From the NCBI GenBank assembly GCA_900466745.1, contig UBNE01000022.1:101400-165399 (forward strand): a DNA stretch of 64,000 bases. Reading direction: 5' to 3'. Positions within the stretch are counted from its first letter, which is position 1. Each line of letters begins with the position of its first letter. The stretch is from Hyphomicrobiales bacterium (GTDB lineage: Bacteria > Pseudomonadota > Alphaproteobacteria > Rhizobiales > Beijerinckiaceae). Made by a program: the position numbers and the translations under genes. Below the pieces are notes generated by a model, which had not been told where the DNA came from, ran no database searches, and saw only the letters and a program-made list of their open reading frames with translations. Below, piece after piece: positions 44,155-53,304 of this stretch.

Positions 44155-44599
44155 TCAATCGACGATGCCCTCGCGCCCTTCGATCGCCATCAGCGTCGCC
44201 GTCAGCAAGGCGACGAGGCGCTCCTTGCCGTCGTTCTCGGCAAGGACCTCGGTCTGGGCGAGTGTCAGGGTGCGGCCGGCCTTGACCACCTTGCCGCGCG
44301 CGACGATGCGCTCGCCGGCGGCCGGGGCCAGCAGGTTGATCTTGAACTCCGTCGTCAGGACGCCGCGCCCCGCCGGCATCATGCCGAGGGCGGCATAGCC
44401 CGCAGCGGTGTCGGCGATGGCGCTGACCGCGCCCGCATGCACGAAGCCGTGCTGCTGCGCGATCTCCGGCCGGGGCGCCAGCGCGATCTCCACCCGGCCG
44501 GCGAGACATGAACGAGGCTGGCGCCGAGCGTCCGCATCAGGCCCTGCCGGGCGAAGCTCTCCCGGATCGGCGGTCGATGTCGTTTTCGTCCATGGTCAT
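44155..44599 (-). pseudogene. PaaI-type hotdog thioesterase gene with two frameshifts
   Basis: The 112-codon open frame (44155-44493, GTG start) contains the hotdog core EIAQQHGFVHAGAVSAIADT but lacks the family's first ~40 residues. Those residues are encoded just upstream in other frames. ATG 44599 gives MTMDENDIDR; after a one-base loss near 44566 the frame reads IRESFARQGLMRTLGASLVHVS; after a second one-base loss near 44500 it reads GRVEIALAP and joins the long frame. A GGGAGGGG ribosome site precedes 44599. Both losses are in G-runs, so this is either a real pseudogene or sequencing error. An intact version would hydrolyse acyl-CoA thioesters. Confidence 0.75.
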
Positions 44600-44753
44600 G
44601 GCCCCTCCCGCCCGCACGGTGACAGCGGCGTCGCGCCGCCGCAACGGGATGCGCGGCGCAGCGCCGAACATTGCCGATTTGTCATGAAAGTCCCCAGTTT
44701 TTCGCCATAGTCGGCGCCGATTCTCCACCGACCTATCAGCGGAGGCGAGATCC

Positions 44754-46232
44754 GTGGCGGAAACCGGGAATCTGACGGCCGGCGGCATCGCCCTCCAGCG
44801 CTTCGGTCTCGGGGCCCGGCCGGGGCAGGGCGAGGCGATGCGCCGGGAGGCCCGCGACCGTCTGCTCGCCGAGGTCGCGGCCGGCAGCGCGCCGCAGCCG
44901 CAGGGCGTTCCGTTCCCCGGCGTCGCCGAGATCGGGCGGGCGCTCTTTGCCTTCGCGGATGAGCAGAAGAGAGAACGCGAGGCGAAAAGCGCCGCCGCGC
45001 CAGCCGCGTCGCCGGAGAGCCAAGGCATGCCGCCGCAGGCGGAGCAGGGCACGGCCGGCCCGAATCCGGCGGGTCGGAGCGAGATGGCGCAGCCCGCAAA
45101 GCCGCAGCCGAAGGAACCGGCCCTGCCGTTCCGGACCTATCGCGACGAGGTGAAGGCGCGCGTCGACCTCGCTCTCGCGGCCGAGACCGGCCTCTGCGAG
45201 CGGCTCACCCTCTTCTGGTCGAACCATTTCTGCGTCAGCGTGGCCAAGAGCAATATCGGCCGGATGATGGCCGGCGTCTATGAGCGCGAGGCGATCCGCC
45301 CGCATGTCTTCGGCCGGTTCGAGGATCTGCTGCTGGCGGCGGAGAGCCATCCGGCGATGCTCGATTTCCTCGACAACCGCGAGTCGATCGGCCCGAACTC
45401 GCCCGCCGGCCGCCGGCGCGGCCGCGGGCTCAACGAGAATTTCGCGCGCGAGATCATGGAACTGCATACGCTCGGCGTTTCCGGCGGCTACAGCCAAGAG
45501 GACGTCACCAATCTCGCCCGCATCCTCACCGGCTGGACCATGGCGGGACGCGACGGCCGGCTCGGCTTTCCCGGCTCCTTCGTCTTCAATCCCGGTTTGC
45601 ATGAGCCGGGCGCGACGCCCTTGCTCGGCCGGGCCTATGGGCAGCCGGATCTGGCGCAGGGCGTGGCGGCACTGACCGATCTCGCCCACCATCCCGCGAC
45701 CGCGCAGTTCATCGCGACCAAGCTCGTGCGGCATTTCGTGGCCGATGATCCTCCCTCTAGGCTGGTTGAATTACTGGCCGCGACCTTCCGCCGGAGCGAA
45801 GGCGATCTGCCCTCGGTCTACCGGGCCTTGATCAACAGCGACGACGCCTGGAAGGCGCCGGCGACCAAGATGCGCTCGCCGCAGGAATTCCTGCTCGCTT
45901 CTTACCGCGCAACCGGGCTGAAGCCGAATTTCGGCCAGATCCTGGGGCCGCTCGCGGCGATGGGCCAACCCTTCTGGCAGCCTCCGGGGCCGAACGGCTA
46001 TGCCGACACCAACGCCGCCTGGGCCTCGGCCGAGGGGCTCAAGACGCGCATCGACGTCGCCGCCGGCTGGGGCCGGCAGGCCGCCAATGCGGTGCCGGAT
46101 CCGCGCGGCCTCGCCGATGACATCCTCGGGCCGATGCTTTCGGCCGAGACGAGACAGGCGGTGGCGCGGGCCGAGAGCCGACCACAGGCGATCGCGCTCC
46201 TGCTGATGTCGCCCGAATTCCAGCGGAGGTGA
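44754..46232 (+). CDS. DUF1800 domain-containing protein
   Basis: A 492-residue protein with the DUF1800 hallmarks LFWSNHFCVSVAKSNIG near residue 158, LDFLDNRESIGPNSP near residue 201, RGLNENFAREIMELHTLGV near residue 223 and VTNLARILTGWTMAG near 252. The family has no confirmed biochemical activity. GGAGGCG upstream supports the GTG start at 44754. The stop overlaps the GTG/ATG start region of the DUF1501 gene, and the two families are almost always neighbours, implying one system. Confidence 0.9.
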   Translation: MAETGNLTAGGIALQRFGLGARPGQGEAMRREARDRLLAEVAAGSAPQPQGVPFPGVAEIGRALFAFADEQKREREAKSAAAPAASPESQGMPPQAEQGTAGPNPAGRSEMAQPAKPQPKEPALPFRTYRDEVKARVDLALAAETGLCERLTLFWSNHFCVSVAKSNIGRMMAGVYEREAIRPHVFGRFEDLLLAAESHPAMLDFLDNRESIGPNSPAGRRRGRGLNENFAREIMELHTLGVSGGYSQEDVTNLARILTGWTMAGRDGRLGFPGSFVFNPGLHEPGATPLLGRAYGQPDLAQGVAALTDLAHHPATAQFIATKLVRHFVADDPPSRLVELLAATFRRSEGDLPSVYRALINSDDAWKAPATKMRSPQEFLLASYRATGLKPNFGQILGPLAAMGQPFWQPPGPNGYADTNAAWASAEGLKTRIDVAAGWGRQAANAVPDPRGLADDILGPMLSAETRQAVARAESRPQAIALLLMSPEFQRR

Positions 46233-46234
46233 CG

Positions 46235-47485
46235 ATGTTCGATCATCGCGACGATGACGATTGCGAACGGATGACGCCGTCGCGGCGCGCCGTTCTCGGT
46301 GCGGCGGGCGCGCTCTTCGCCTGGTCCTTCGTGCCGAAATTCGCTTATGCGGCGGCCGGCGCGCGCGATCCGCGCTTCGTCGTCGTGGTGCTGCGCGGCG
46401 CGCTCGACGGGCTTTCGGCCGTGCCGCCGATCGGCGATCCGGGCTATGCGGCGCTGCGCGAGGGCATCGCGCTCGGCAAGGACGGGCCGGAGGCTGCGCT
46501 GCCGCTCGACGGCTTCTTCTACCTGCACCCGGCGATGCCCAATCTCGCGCGGCTCTACGGCCGAGGGCAGGCCGCGATCGTGCACGCGGCCGCGACCGGT
46601 TACCGCGAGCGCTCGCATTTCGACGGGCAGGACGTGCTGGAGAGCGGCCAGCCCGGGCCGGGCCATACCGCGAGCGGCTGGCTCAACCGGCTGCTCGCCA
46701 GCCTGCCGGCCGGGGAGAGCATCGCGCGCAAGGGCGTGCTCGGCGTCGGCGTCGTGCCGCCGCTGGTGGTGCGCGGCGATGCGCCCGTGCTCGGCTGGGC
46801 GCCGCCGCGGATGGCGCGGGCGGGAAGCGATCTGGCGATGCGGCTCGCCGACCTCTATGCCCAGCGCGACCCCGGATTGTCCGCTGCGCTGCAGCAGGCG
46901 GTCGAGACCGAAGGACTGGCGCAGCGGCACGGCATGGAGGGCAAGACGGGCGGGGGCGGGCCGGATTCGGCCGAGGGCATGCGCCGCATCGCCGCGGGGG
47001 CGGCGGGGCTCGTCGGCGCCGATGACGGGCCGCGCATCGCCGCGTTGGCCTTCGAAGGATGGGATACCCACGCCAATGAAGGCGGAGCCAAGGGCCGGCT
47101 CGCCAATCTGCTCGGCGGGCTGGACGGGGCTTTCGCCGCCTTCGAGACGGGGCTGGCGCCGGTCTGGAAGGATACGGTGGTGATGGTGGTGACAGAGTTC
47201 GGCCGCACCGCCGCGGTGAACGGCACGGTCGGCACCGATCACGGCACGGGCACCGTCGCTTTCCTGGTCGGCGGGGCGGTCAAGGGCGGGCGCATGATCG
47301 CCGACTGGCCCGGCCTGAACCCCGAGCAGCTCTACCAGAACCGCGACCTCAAGCCGACGACCGACATCCGCGCCGTGGCGAAGGGCGTGGTGGCCGATCT
47401 CTTCGGGCTGTCGGGGCCGGTCCTGGCGGAGAAGGTGTTTCCGGGAACTGGCGATCTCAAGCCGGTGCAGGGGCTGGTGGTTTGA
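46235..47485 (+). CDS. DUF1501 domain-containing protein with a Tat signal
   Basis: A 416-residue exported protein. The N-terminus has a twin-arginine motif, SRRAVLGAAGALFAWSF near residue 15, so it is likely moved folded across the inner membrane. The mature part is DUF1501, which resembles the sulfatase/alkaline-phosphatase fold: LRGALDGLS near residue 49, RSHFDGQDVLESG near residue 126 and VTEFGRTAAVNGTVGTDHG near residue 330. GGAGG is 5 bases upstream of the ATG at 46235. It follows DUF1800 immediately and is convergent with leuD. Confidence 0.9.
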   Translation: MFDHRDDDDCERMTPSRRAVLGAAGALFAWSFVPKFAYAAAGARDPRFVVVVLRGALDGLSAVPPIGDPGYAALREGIALGKDGPEAALPLDGFFYLHPAMPNLARLYGRGQAAIVHAAATGYRERSHFDGQDVLESGQPGPGHTASGWLNRLLASLPAGESIARKGVLGVGVVPPLVVRGDAPVLGWAPPRMARAGSDLAMRLADLYAQRDPGLSAALQQAVETEGLAQRHGMEGKTGGGGPDSAEGMRRIAAGAAGLVGADDGPRIAALAFEGWDTHANEGGAKGRLANLLGGLDGAFAAFETGLAPVWKDTVVMVVTEFGRTAAVNGTVGTDHGTGTVAFLVGGAVKGGRMIADWPGLNPEQLYQNRDLKPTTDIRAVAKGVVADLFGLSGPVLAEKVFPGTGDLKPVQGLVV

Positions 47486-47487
47486 AT

Positions 47488-47510
47488 CCTTCTCCCCGGA
47501 GGGGAGAAGG
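47488..47510. terminator. hairpin between convergent DUF1501 and leuD genes
   Basis: CCTTCTCCCC (47488-47497) pairs perfectly with GGGGAGAAGG (47501-47510) over a 3-base loop, three bases after the DUF1501 stop and 6 bases from the leuD stop. It likely ends both transcripts. The same sequence type is a common dispersed repeat in rhizobia. Confidence 0.7.
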
Positions 47511-47515
47511 GAAGC

Positions 47516-48118
47516 TCAGGCCCATTCGCGCTGCCTCAGCTTTTCCTCATAGGCGTCGATCTTGCCGCCCTTCTCCAGGGTCAGGCCGATATCGTCGAGC
47601 CCGTTCAGCAGGCAGTGCTTGCGGAAGGGGTCGATCTCGAAGCGGATCTCGCCGCCGTCGGGGCCCTTGATCGTCTGGTTCGCGAGATCGACCGTCAGCG
47701 TTGCGTTGGAGCCGCGCTCGGCATCGTCGAACAGCATGTCGAGCTGCTCGGGCGTGACCTTGATCGGCAGGATGCCGTTCTTGAAGCAGTTGTTGTAGAA
47801 GATGTCGGCGAAGCTGGTGGAGATCACGCAGCGGATGCCGAAATCGAGCAGCGCCCAGGGGGCGTGCTCGCGCGAGGAGCCGCAGCCGAAATTGTCGCCG
47901 GCGACCAGGATCTGCGCCTTGCGATAGGCCGGCTGGTTCAGCACGAAATCGGGATTCTCCGAGCCGTCCTCCTTGTAGCGCATCTCGGCGAACAGCGCGG
48001 TGCCCAGCCCGGTGCGCTTGATCGTCTTCAGGAACTGCTTCGGGATGATCATGTCGGTGTCGACATTGATCACCTTCAGGGGGGCGGGGGTCGAGGTCAG
48101 GGTGGTGAAGGGCTGCAT
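47516..48118 (-). CDS. leuD: 3-isopropylmalate dehydratase small subunit
   Basis: LeuD is the swivelling domain of isopropylmalate isomerase, working with LeuC in leucine synthesis. The 200-residue protein shows [14 protein letters not shown] near residue 18, [17 protein letters not shown] near 74 and [17 protein letters not shown] near 102. Length is typical. It lies downstream of a metallopeptidase gene and a small membrane protein gene that separate it from leuC on the same strand, so a shared transcript is possible. Confidence 0.95.
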   Translation of the reverse strand: MQPFTTLTSTPAPLKVINVDTDMIIPKQFLKTIKRTGLGTALFAEMRYKEDGSENPDFVLNQPAYRKAQILVAGDNFGCGSSREHAPWALLDFGIRCVISTSFADIFYNNCFKNGILPIKVTPEQLDMLFDDAERGSNATLTVDLANQTIKGPDGGEIRFEIDPFRKHCLLNGLDDIGLTLEKGGKIDAYEEKLRQREWA

Positions 48119-48143
48119 GGTTTCTGTCCTTGCTTTGGCCGGC

Positions 48144-48578
48144 TCAGCCGGCTGCCTGTTCGATGGCTTCCATGTCCTCGTCGGAGAAGCCGAAATGGTG
48201 GCCGATCTCGTGGATCATGACGTGGCTGACGATGCTGCCGAGGCTCTCGTCGTGCTCGGCCCAGTAGTCGAGGATCGGCCGGCGATAGAGGTGGATGGTG
48301 TTGGGCATCTGGCCGGTCTGCGGAGCATAGCCCTGCTGCGGCAGGCCGACGCCGGTGAAGAGGCCGAGCAGGTCGAAGGGGCTCTCCGCCTCCAGCTCCT
48401 TCAGGACATCGTCCTCCGGGAACTCGGTGACGTTGAAGATCACGTCGGCGCAGAGCGCGCGGAACGCCTGCGGCAGGCGGTCGAAGGCGGCCTGGGCCAG
48501 ATCCTCGAACGCCTCCAGCGACGGGGCCTTCGCCCGGTCCCAGTCGATCTGCGCTGTCCTCGCCACGGCGGCGTCCAT
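48144..48578 (-). CDS. zincin-like metallopeptidase (DUF1025-type)
   Basis: A 144-residue protein with the zinc-binding [14 protein letters not shown] near its C-terminus (HExxH motif), preceded by [16 protein letters not shown] and SHVMIHE. Such 'minimal' metallopeptidases occur widely in proteobacteria, and their substrates are unknown. I chose the ATG at 48578; the frame is open to 48614, and a GTG nearby is possible. It sits between leuC and leuD with a 5-base gap from the small membrane protein gene upstream. Confidence 0.85.
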   Translation of the reverse strand: MDAAVARTAQIDWDRAKAPSLEAFEDLAQAAFDRLPQAFRALCADVIFNVTEFPEDDVLKELEAESPFDLLGLFTGVGLPQQGYAPQTGQMPNTIHLYRRPILDYWAEHDESLGSIVSHVMIHEIGHHFGFSDEDMEAIEQAAG

Positions 48579-48583
48579 CTCCG

Positions 48584-48829
48584 TCACCAGATCTTGAGCT
48601 GGTGGCCCAGCCACCAGGCCAGCACGACGACGCCGAGGAGCGAGAGCGCGCGGCCGATGCGCCGGCCCCAGAGCTCGACCTTGTCGCCCTCCGGCGCGTC
48701 CGCGCCGGAGAAATGCTGCGCCGCCCGGCCCATCGAGGAGCCGAGCAGGGTCTCGCTGTCGCGCTTGACGCGCTCGAGCGCGGCCCTGGCTTCGGCGGCG
48801 CGGGCCTCTTCGCGGGGATCGTCCGACAT
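48584..48829 (-). CDS. small protein with a C-terminal membrane anchor
   Basis: An 81-residue protein: a charged, helical N-terminal part (EARAAEARAALERVKRDSE) and a C-terminal hydrophobic segment ALSLLGVVVLAWWLGHQL, ending in KIW. This is a tail-anchored topology. Start ATG 48829 is preceded by GGGGAG. No family recognised. Its position between leuC and a metallopeptidase gene, all on one strand with short gaps, suggests co-expression. Confidence 0.75.
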   Translation of the reverse strand: MSDDPREEARAAEARAALERVKRDSETLLGSSMGRAAQHFSGADAPEGDKVELWGRRIGRALSLLGVVVLAWWLGHQLKIW

Positions 48830-48852
48830 GCTGCGCTCCCCGCCTTGCCGCC

Positions 48853-50271
48853 TCAGCCCAGCGTGCGGACGTCGACGAAGCGGCCGGTCAGGGCCGCCGC
48901 CGCCGCCATCGCCGGCGAGACCAGATGGGTGCGGCCGCGATAGCCCTGGCGGCCCTCGAAATTGCGGTTCGAGGTCGAGGCGGCGCGCTGGCCGGGCTTG
49001 AGCTGGTCCGGGTTCATGCCGAGGCACATCGAGCAGCCGGGCTCGCGCCATTCGAAGCCGGCGGCGAGGAAGATCTTGTCGAGCCCTTCCGCTTCCGCCT
49101 GCTGCTTCACCAGGCCGGAGCCCGGCACGATCATCACATAGTCCAGGCTCTCATGCATCTTCTTGCCCTCGACGATCTTCGCGACGATGCGCAGATCCTC
49201 GATGCGGCCATTGGTGCAGGAGCCGATCCAGATCACGTCGAGCGGGATCTCCGTCATCTTCGTGCCGGCGGTCAGGCCCATATATTCCAGCGCCCGCTTC
49301 TTCGAGGCGCGCTTGACCTCGTCCTCGATCAGGTCGGGGTCCGGCACCGCGCCCGTGACCGAGACGACGTCCTCGGGGCTGGTGCCCCAGGAGACGATCG
49401 GCGGCAGGTTGGCGGCGTCGAGCTTCACGACGCGGTCGAAATGCGCGCCCTCGTCGCTGTGCAGCGTCTCCCAGTAGCGGGTGGCGGCGTCCCAGGCGGC
49501 GCCCTGCGGCGCCTTGGGACGGCCCTTGAGATAGTCGAAGGCCTTCTGGTCCGGCGCGACCATGCCGGCCCGGGCGCCGCCCTCGATCGACATGTTGCAG
49601 AGGGTCATCCGGCCTTCCATGGTCAGGCCGCGGATGGCCTCGCCGGCATATTCGATCACCGAGCCGGTGCCCCCGGCGGTGCCGATCTCGCCGATGATGG
49701 CGAGCGTGATGTCCTTGGCCCCGACGCCAGGCGCGGGCGTGCCGTCCACCTGGACGAGCATGTTCTTCGCCTTCTTCTGGATCAGCGTCTGGGTGGCGAG
49801 CACGTGCTCGACCTCCGAGGTGCCGATGCCGTGGGCGAGCGCGCCGAAGGCGCCATGCGTCGAGGTGTGGCTGTCGCCGCAGACGATGGTGGTGCCGGGC
49901 AGGGTGAAGCCCTGCTCGGGACCGACGATGTGGACGATGCCCTGGCGCTTGTCGAGCTCGTTGAAATACTCGATGCCGAAGTCCTTGGCGTTCCTGGCGA
50001 GCGCCTCGACCTGGATCCGGCTCTCCTCTTCCTGGATGCCCTTGGAGCGGTCGGTGGTCTGGATGTTGTGGTCGACGACGGCGAGCGTCTTGCTGGGCGC
50101 GCGGACCTGGCGGCCGGTCATGCGCAGCCCCTCGAAGGCCTGCGGGCTGGTCACCTCATGGACGAGGTGGCGGTCGATATAGAGCAGGCAGGTGCCGTCC
50201 TCCTGCCGGTCGACGACGTGGTCGTCGAAGATCTTGTCGTAGAGCGTGCGGGGCGCTGAGGTCGCAGTCAT
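48853..50271 (-). CDS. leuC: 3-isopropylmalate dehydratase large subunit
   Basis: LeuC carries the [4Fe-4S] cluster that isomerises 2-isopropylmalate to 3-isopropylmalate. The 472-residue protein has [16 protein letters not shown] near residue 65, [21 protein letters not shown] near residue 133 (as two pieces) and the cluster cysteines: one in [13 protein letters not shown] near 350 and two in GCSMCLG near 411. It starts the leuC / small protein / metallopeptidase / leuD block and overlaps none of its neighbours. Confidence 0.95.
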   Translation of the reverse strand: MTATSAPRTLYDKIFDDHVVDRQEDGTCLLYIDRHLVHEVTSPQAFEGLRMTGRQVRAPSKTLAVVDHNIQTTDRSKGIQEEESRIQVEALARNAKDFGIEYFNELDKRQGIVHIVGPEQGFTLPGTTIVCGDSHTSTHGAFGALAHGIGTSEVEHVLATQTLIQKKAKNMLVQVDGTPAPGVGAKDITLAIIGEIGTAGGTGSVIEYAGEAIRGLTMEGRMTLCNMSIEGGARAGMVAPDQKAFDYLKGRPKAPQGAAWDAATRYWETLHSDEGAHFDRVVKLDAANLPPIVSWGTSPEDVVSVTGAVPDPDLIEDEVKRASKKRALEYMGLTAGTKMTEIPLDVIWIGSCTNGRIEDLRIVAKIVEGKKMHESLDYVMIVPGSGLVKQQAEAEGLDKIFLAAGFEWREPGCSMCLGMNPDQLKPGQRAASTSNRNFEGRQGYRGRTHLVSPAMAAAAALTGRFVDVRTLG

Positions 50272-50379
50272 GGCTTGGTCTCGGTCTGCTGAAGTCTGAT
50301 CTGGAAACGGGTCGGCCGGCCATGGCGCCGGCTCGCAGGAACGGTCCGCCTGTCGCCGGCCGCGTAGAAGCGGCCGGTC

Positions 50380-50553
50380 TCAGGCGCCGGTAAGGCCTGC
50401 TGCCAGCGAGGCGATGTAGCGGCCGAAGAAGCGCCAGGGCAGGCGGGCATGGTCATGCAGCGCGGCAAAATCCTGCGTCGTCGGCAGGGGGGGCAGATGG
50501 CCCTCTCCCTGCACGGCGCAGAAGCGCTGGAACTGGTGCACGCATGGCGACAT
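50380..50553 (-). CDS. possible 57-residue small protein upstream of leuC
   Basis: A reverse-strand frame from ATG 50553 to TGA 50380 encodes 57 residues, beginning MSPCVHQFQRFCAVQGEGHL and ending RFFGRYIASLAAGLTGA. Third codon positions are about 80% G or C, as in real genes of this genome, and the sequence is not repetitive. There is no convincing ribosome binding site; a TTGTCC/TAAACA-like promoter pair lies directly upstream, so leaderless translation is conceivable. It is on the leuC strand, 108 bases before it. No family recognised; it fills part of a 337-base gap otherwise without genes. Confidence 0.45.
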   Translation of the reverse strand: MSPCVHQFQRFCAVQGEGHLPPLPTTQDFAALHDHARLPWRFFGRYIASLAAGLTGA

Positions 50554-50608
50554 GGCTACTGTTTAGCAGTTCCAAGGAAGCCGGACAATCGACCTCCTTG
50601 CCGGTCCG

Positions 50609-51667
50609 TCATCTGCCGGGCGCGGAGCCCGGCGCCGCGGTGTCGACGCTGACCACCACCGACATCCCCGGCGCCAGGCGCCCGGCGAGGGGCTGGTCGG
50701 GGTCGACGGCGATGCGCACCGGCACGCGCTGGGCGATCTTGATGAAGTTGCCGGTGGCGTTGTCGGGCCGGATCACGCTGAACTCGGAGCCCGCCGCGGG
50801 CGAGAAACGCTCGATATGGCCGGTGAGGCTGGCATGGCGCAGAGCGTCGACCGTGAAGCTCACCGGCTGGCCGACGCGCATTCCCGCGAGCTGCGTCTCC
50901 TTGAAGTTGGCGATGACCCAGACCTGGTTCGGCACCAGCGCCATCACCTGCGTCCCGGCCGAGACATATTGGCCGATCCGGGCCTGGACCTCGCCGAGCC
51001 GCCCGTCCTGCGGGGCGACGATGCGGGTGTTGCCGAGGTCGATCTCGGCGAGATGGACCGCGGCCTGCGCGCCCTCTACCGCAGCGACGAGCGACTGGCG
51101 GTTGACGATGGCGGTCTGGATATCCTGCCGCGCGACCTCGGCGGCAGCATTGCTGGCCGCGAGGGAGGCACGGGCCTGGTCGAGCGCCTGCTGGCTCTGG
51201 TCGGTGCTGGTCTGGCTGACGACGCCGCGCTGGCGCAGCGGCTCGATGCGGCCCCAGTTCGCCTCGGCGGTGCGCAAAGCAGCCTCGGCGCTGGCGACAT
51301 TGGCGACGGCGGCGCGCAGGCGGGCTTCGGCGGCGGCGCGGGCCTGGTCCGAATTGGCGAGGGCGGCGCGCTGCGCGGCGAGGCCGGCGCGGGCCTGCTC
51401 CAGCTTCTGCGCGAAGATGCGGTCGTCGATGCGCAGCAGCAGGTCACCCTGCTTCACGGCGGCGAAGTCCTGCACCGGCACCTCCGCGACATAGCCGGCG
51501 AGCTGCGGCGCGATCACCGTCACCTGGCCGCGGACATAGGCGTTCTCGGTCATCTCGATGCTGCTGCGGAAGGGCGGCAGCCGCCAAGCGTAGAGGATGA
51601 CGGCGAGGCCGACGAGGCCGATCGCCAGGGCGATATAGGTCGAAACGGAGCGGAAGGCGCTGGTCAT
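50609..51667 (-). CDS. HlyD-family membrane fusion protein (EmrA-like)
   Basis: A 352-residue adaptor with one N-terminal transmembrane segment (about residues 10-28), the barrel-sandwich biotinyl-lipoyl halves (RGQVTVIAPQLAGYVAEVPV and TRIVAPQDGRLGEVQARIG), a long central coiled coil rich in Ala/Gln and a C-terminal PGMSVVVSVD. It connects the inner-membrane pump to an outer-membrane channel. It follows the MFS pump gene by 14 bases; no TolC-like gene is nearby. Confidence 0.93.
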   Translation of the reverse strand: MTSAFRSVSTYIALAIGLVGLAVILYAWRLPPFRSSIEMTENAYVRGQVTVIAPQLAGYVAEVPVQDFAAVKQGDLLLRIDDRIFAQKLEQARAGLAAQRAALANSDQARAAAEARLRAAVANVASAEAALRTAEANWGRIEPLRQRGVVSQTSTDQSQQALDQARASLAASNAAAEVARQDIQTAIVNRQSLVAAVEGAQAAVHLAEIDLGNTRIVAPQDGRLGEVQARIGQYVSAGTQVMALVPNQVWVIANFKETQLAGMRVGQPVSFTVDALRHASLTGHIERFSPAAGSEFSVIRPDNATGNFIKIAQRVPVRIAVDPDQPLAGRLAPGMSVVVSVDTAAPGSAPGR

Positions 51668-51681
51668 GGTCGAGCGATGGG

Positions 51682-53304
51682 TCAGGCGGCCGTTGCGGCG
51701 GCCGGTGTGGCGAAACGCGCCTTCAGCGTCAGGAAGGCGAGGTGGAGGAGCAGGCCGGCGAGCGCCAGCCCCGCGATCAGCGCGATCAGCAGGAAGGCGT
51801 CGTTATAGGCGAGCACGGTCGCCTCGCGCGTCGCCTGCTGGGCGAGCAGCGAGACCCCCTCCGCCCGTGTCAGCGTCGGGTCGGTCAGCACATGGCCGTA
51901 GGCGCCGCCGAGCTGGCCTACGCGCTGGGCGACGAGCGGGTCGGACAAGGCGAAATGCTCGGTCAGCACATTGTAGTGGAAGGTGGTTCGGAGCGTGATG
52001 AAGCTGCCGAAGATCGCCGAGCCGAGCAGGCCGCCGATGCTCTGGGTGAACAGGAAGACGGTGATGAAGCTCAGGATGTAGAGCGGGCCGCGGACGATCG
52101 CGCTGCCCATGCCCTGCGCCATCGCCGCCGGCAGGAACAGCGCCGAGCCGAAGGCAACCAGCGACTGGCTCACCCAGATGTCGTGCGGCCGGGTCAGGCT
52201 GGTGGCGCCGCTGTCGAGCCAGGCGCCGAGCGCGACGCAGGCCAGCGCCGTGCCGTGGAACCAGTTCTCGCGGCCCGGCCGCAGCAAGGCCGCGCAGATC
52301 AGGCCGCCCGCCAGGATGGCGCAGAGGATGACGGCGTAGAGCGGCACGGTCTGCTCGTTCTGGATGCCGAGCGCCTGGAAGAAATTCGAGGCGCCGACCG
52401 TCTGCTCGGCCAGGACGAGGCGCATGACCAGCAGCACGCCGGCGAAATGCAGCGTCGTCGGGCTCGTCAGCCAGCGGATGTCGATGAGCGGGCTCTTGCG
52501 GTGCAATTCGATGATGCCGGCCAGCGTCAGGCAGAGGATGGCGAGCGCGAAGAGCAGGCCCAGCCAGGGCGCCTCGAACCACCAGTAGATCCGGCCCAGG
52601 CTGAGCGCGACCGCGATCGCGCCGAAGCCGATCGCGATCAGCAGATAGCTCACGACATCGAGCGGACCGATCCATTTGACGCGCGGCGGCGTCGTCAGCG
52701 GCAGGGCGTAGACGCAGCCGAAGGCGAGCATGGCGAGGCCGACCTCGAACATGGTGAGGCCGTGGAAGCCCGCGACGTCGAGCAGATGCGGCGAGATCAG
52801 CCGCGTCACCGGGATGCCGAGCGTGGTGTTGGTCAGCGCCAGCGAGAGGCCGGCGGTGAGCTTCCGCTGCGGCTGCATCGGCTCGATCATGTAGAAGAAG
52901 GCGAGGGAGGACATCGGCGCCGCCGCGATGCCGCTCATGAAGCGCACCGCCACGGCCGATTGCAGGTCGTGCACGAAGAAGTTGAGCACGGCCGCCAGCA
53001 GCAGGCCGGCGATGCTGATCTCCGCGAAGTTGCGCAGCCCGTACTGCATGCGGATCTTGATCAGCGCGATCGAGAGCGAGACGTTCGGCGCCATATAGGC
53101 GGCGATCAGCCAGTTGGTCTCGGCGACGGTGGCGCCGAGATCGCCCTGGATCTGGTAGACATTGGTGTTGACGATGTTCTGGCCGATCTGCTGGGTCATC
53201 GCCAGGGTCACCGAGGCGAGCATATAGCCGAGCGCGCGCGGCACAGGCATGGTGAACCAGGTCGGGGCCGGGGCGGGTGCGGTTGCTGGTGCGGTGGCGC
53301 TCAT
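51682..53304 (-). CDS. DHA2-family MFS multidrug efflux pump (EmrB-like)
   Basis: A 540-residue transporter with 14 predicted transmembrane helices, the size and topology of the DHA2 drug:proton antiporters. ETNWLIAAYMAPN near residue 43 is typical of the EmrB group. It forms a tripartite pump with the adjacent HlyD protein. Its start overlaps the MarR stop by 4 bases, so it is translationally coupled to its regulator. Drug specificity cannot be predicted. Confidence 0.93.
   Translation of the reverse strand: MSATAPATAPAPAPTWFTMPVPRALGYMLASVTLAMTQQIGQNIVNTNVYQIQGDLGATVAETNWLIAAYMAPNVSLSIALIKIRMQYGLRNFAEISIAGLLLAAVLNFFVHDLQSAVAVRFMSGIAAAPMSSLAFFYMIEPMQPQRKLTAGLSLALTNTTLGIPVTRLISPHLLDVAGFHGLTMFEVGLAMLAFGCVYALPLTTPPRVKWIGPLDVVSYLLIAIGFGAIAVALSLGRIYWWFEAPWLGLLFALAILCLTLAGIIELHRKSPLIDIRWLTSPTTLHFAGVLLVMRLVLAEQTVGASNFFQALGIQNEQTVPLYAVILCAILAGGLICAALLRPGRENWFHGTALACVALGAWLDSGATSLTRPHDIWVSQSLVAFGSALFLPAAMAQGMGSAIVRGPLYILSFITVFLFTQSIGGLLGSAIFGSFITLRTTFHYNVLTEHFALSDPLVAQRVGQLGGAYGHVLTDPTLTRAEGVSLLAQQATREATVLAYNDAFLLIALIAGLALAGLLLHLAFLTLKARFATPAAATAA

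Noticed and set aside
48925..50259. A 444-codon rightward frame opposite leuC
   Set aside because: LeuC is complete on the other strand with iron-sulfur cysteines in place; the rightward product has no recognisable domain.
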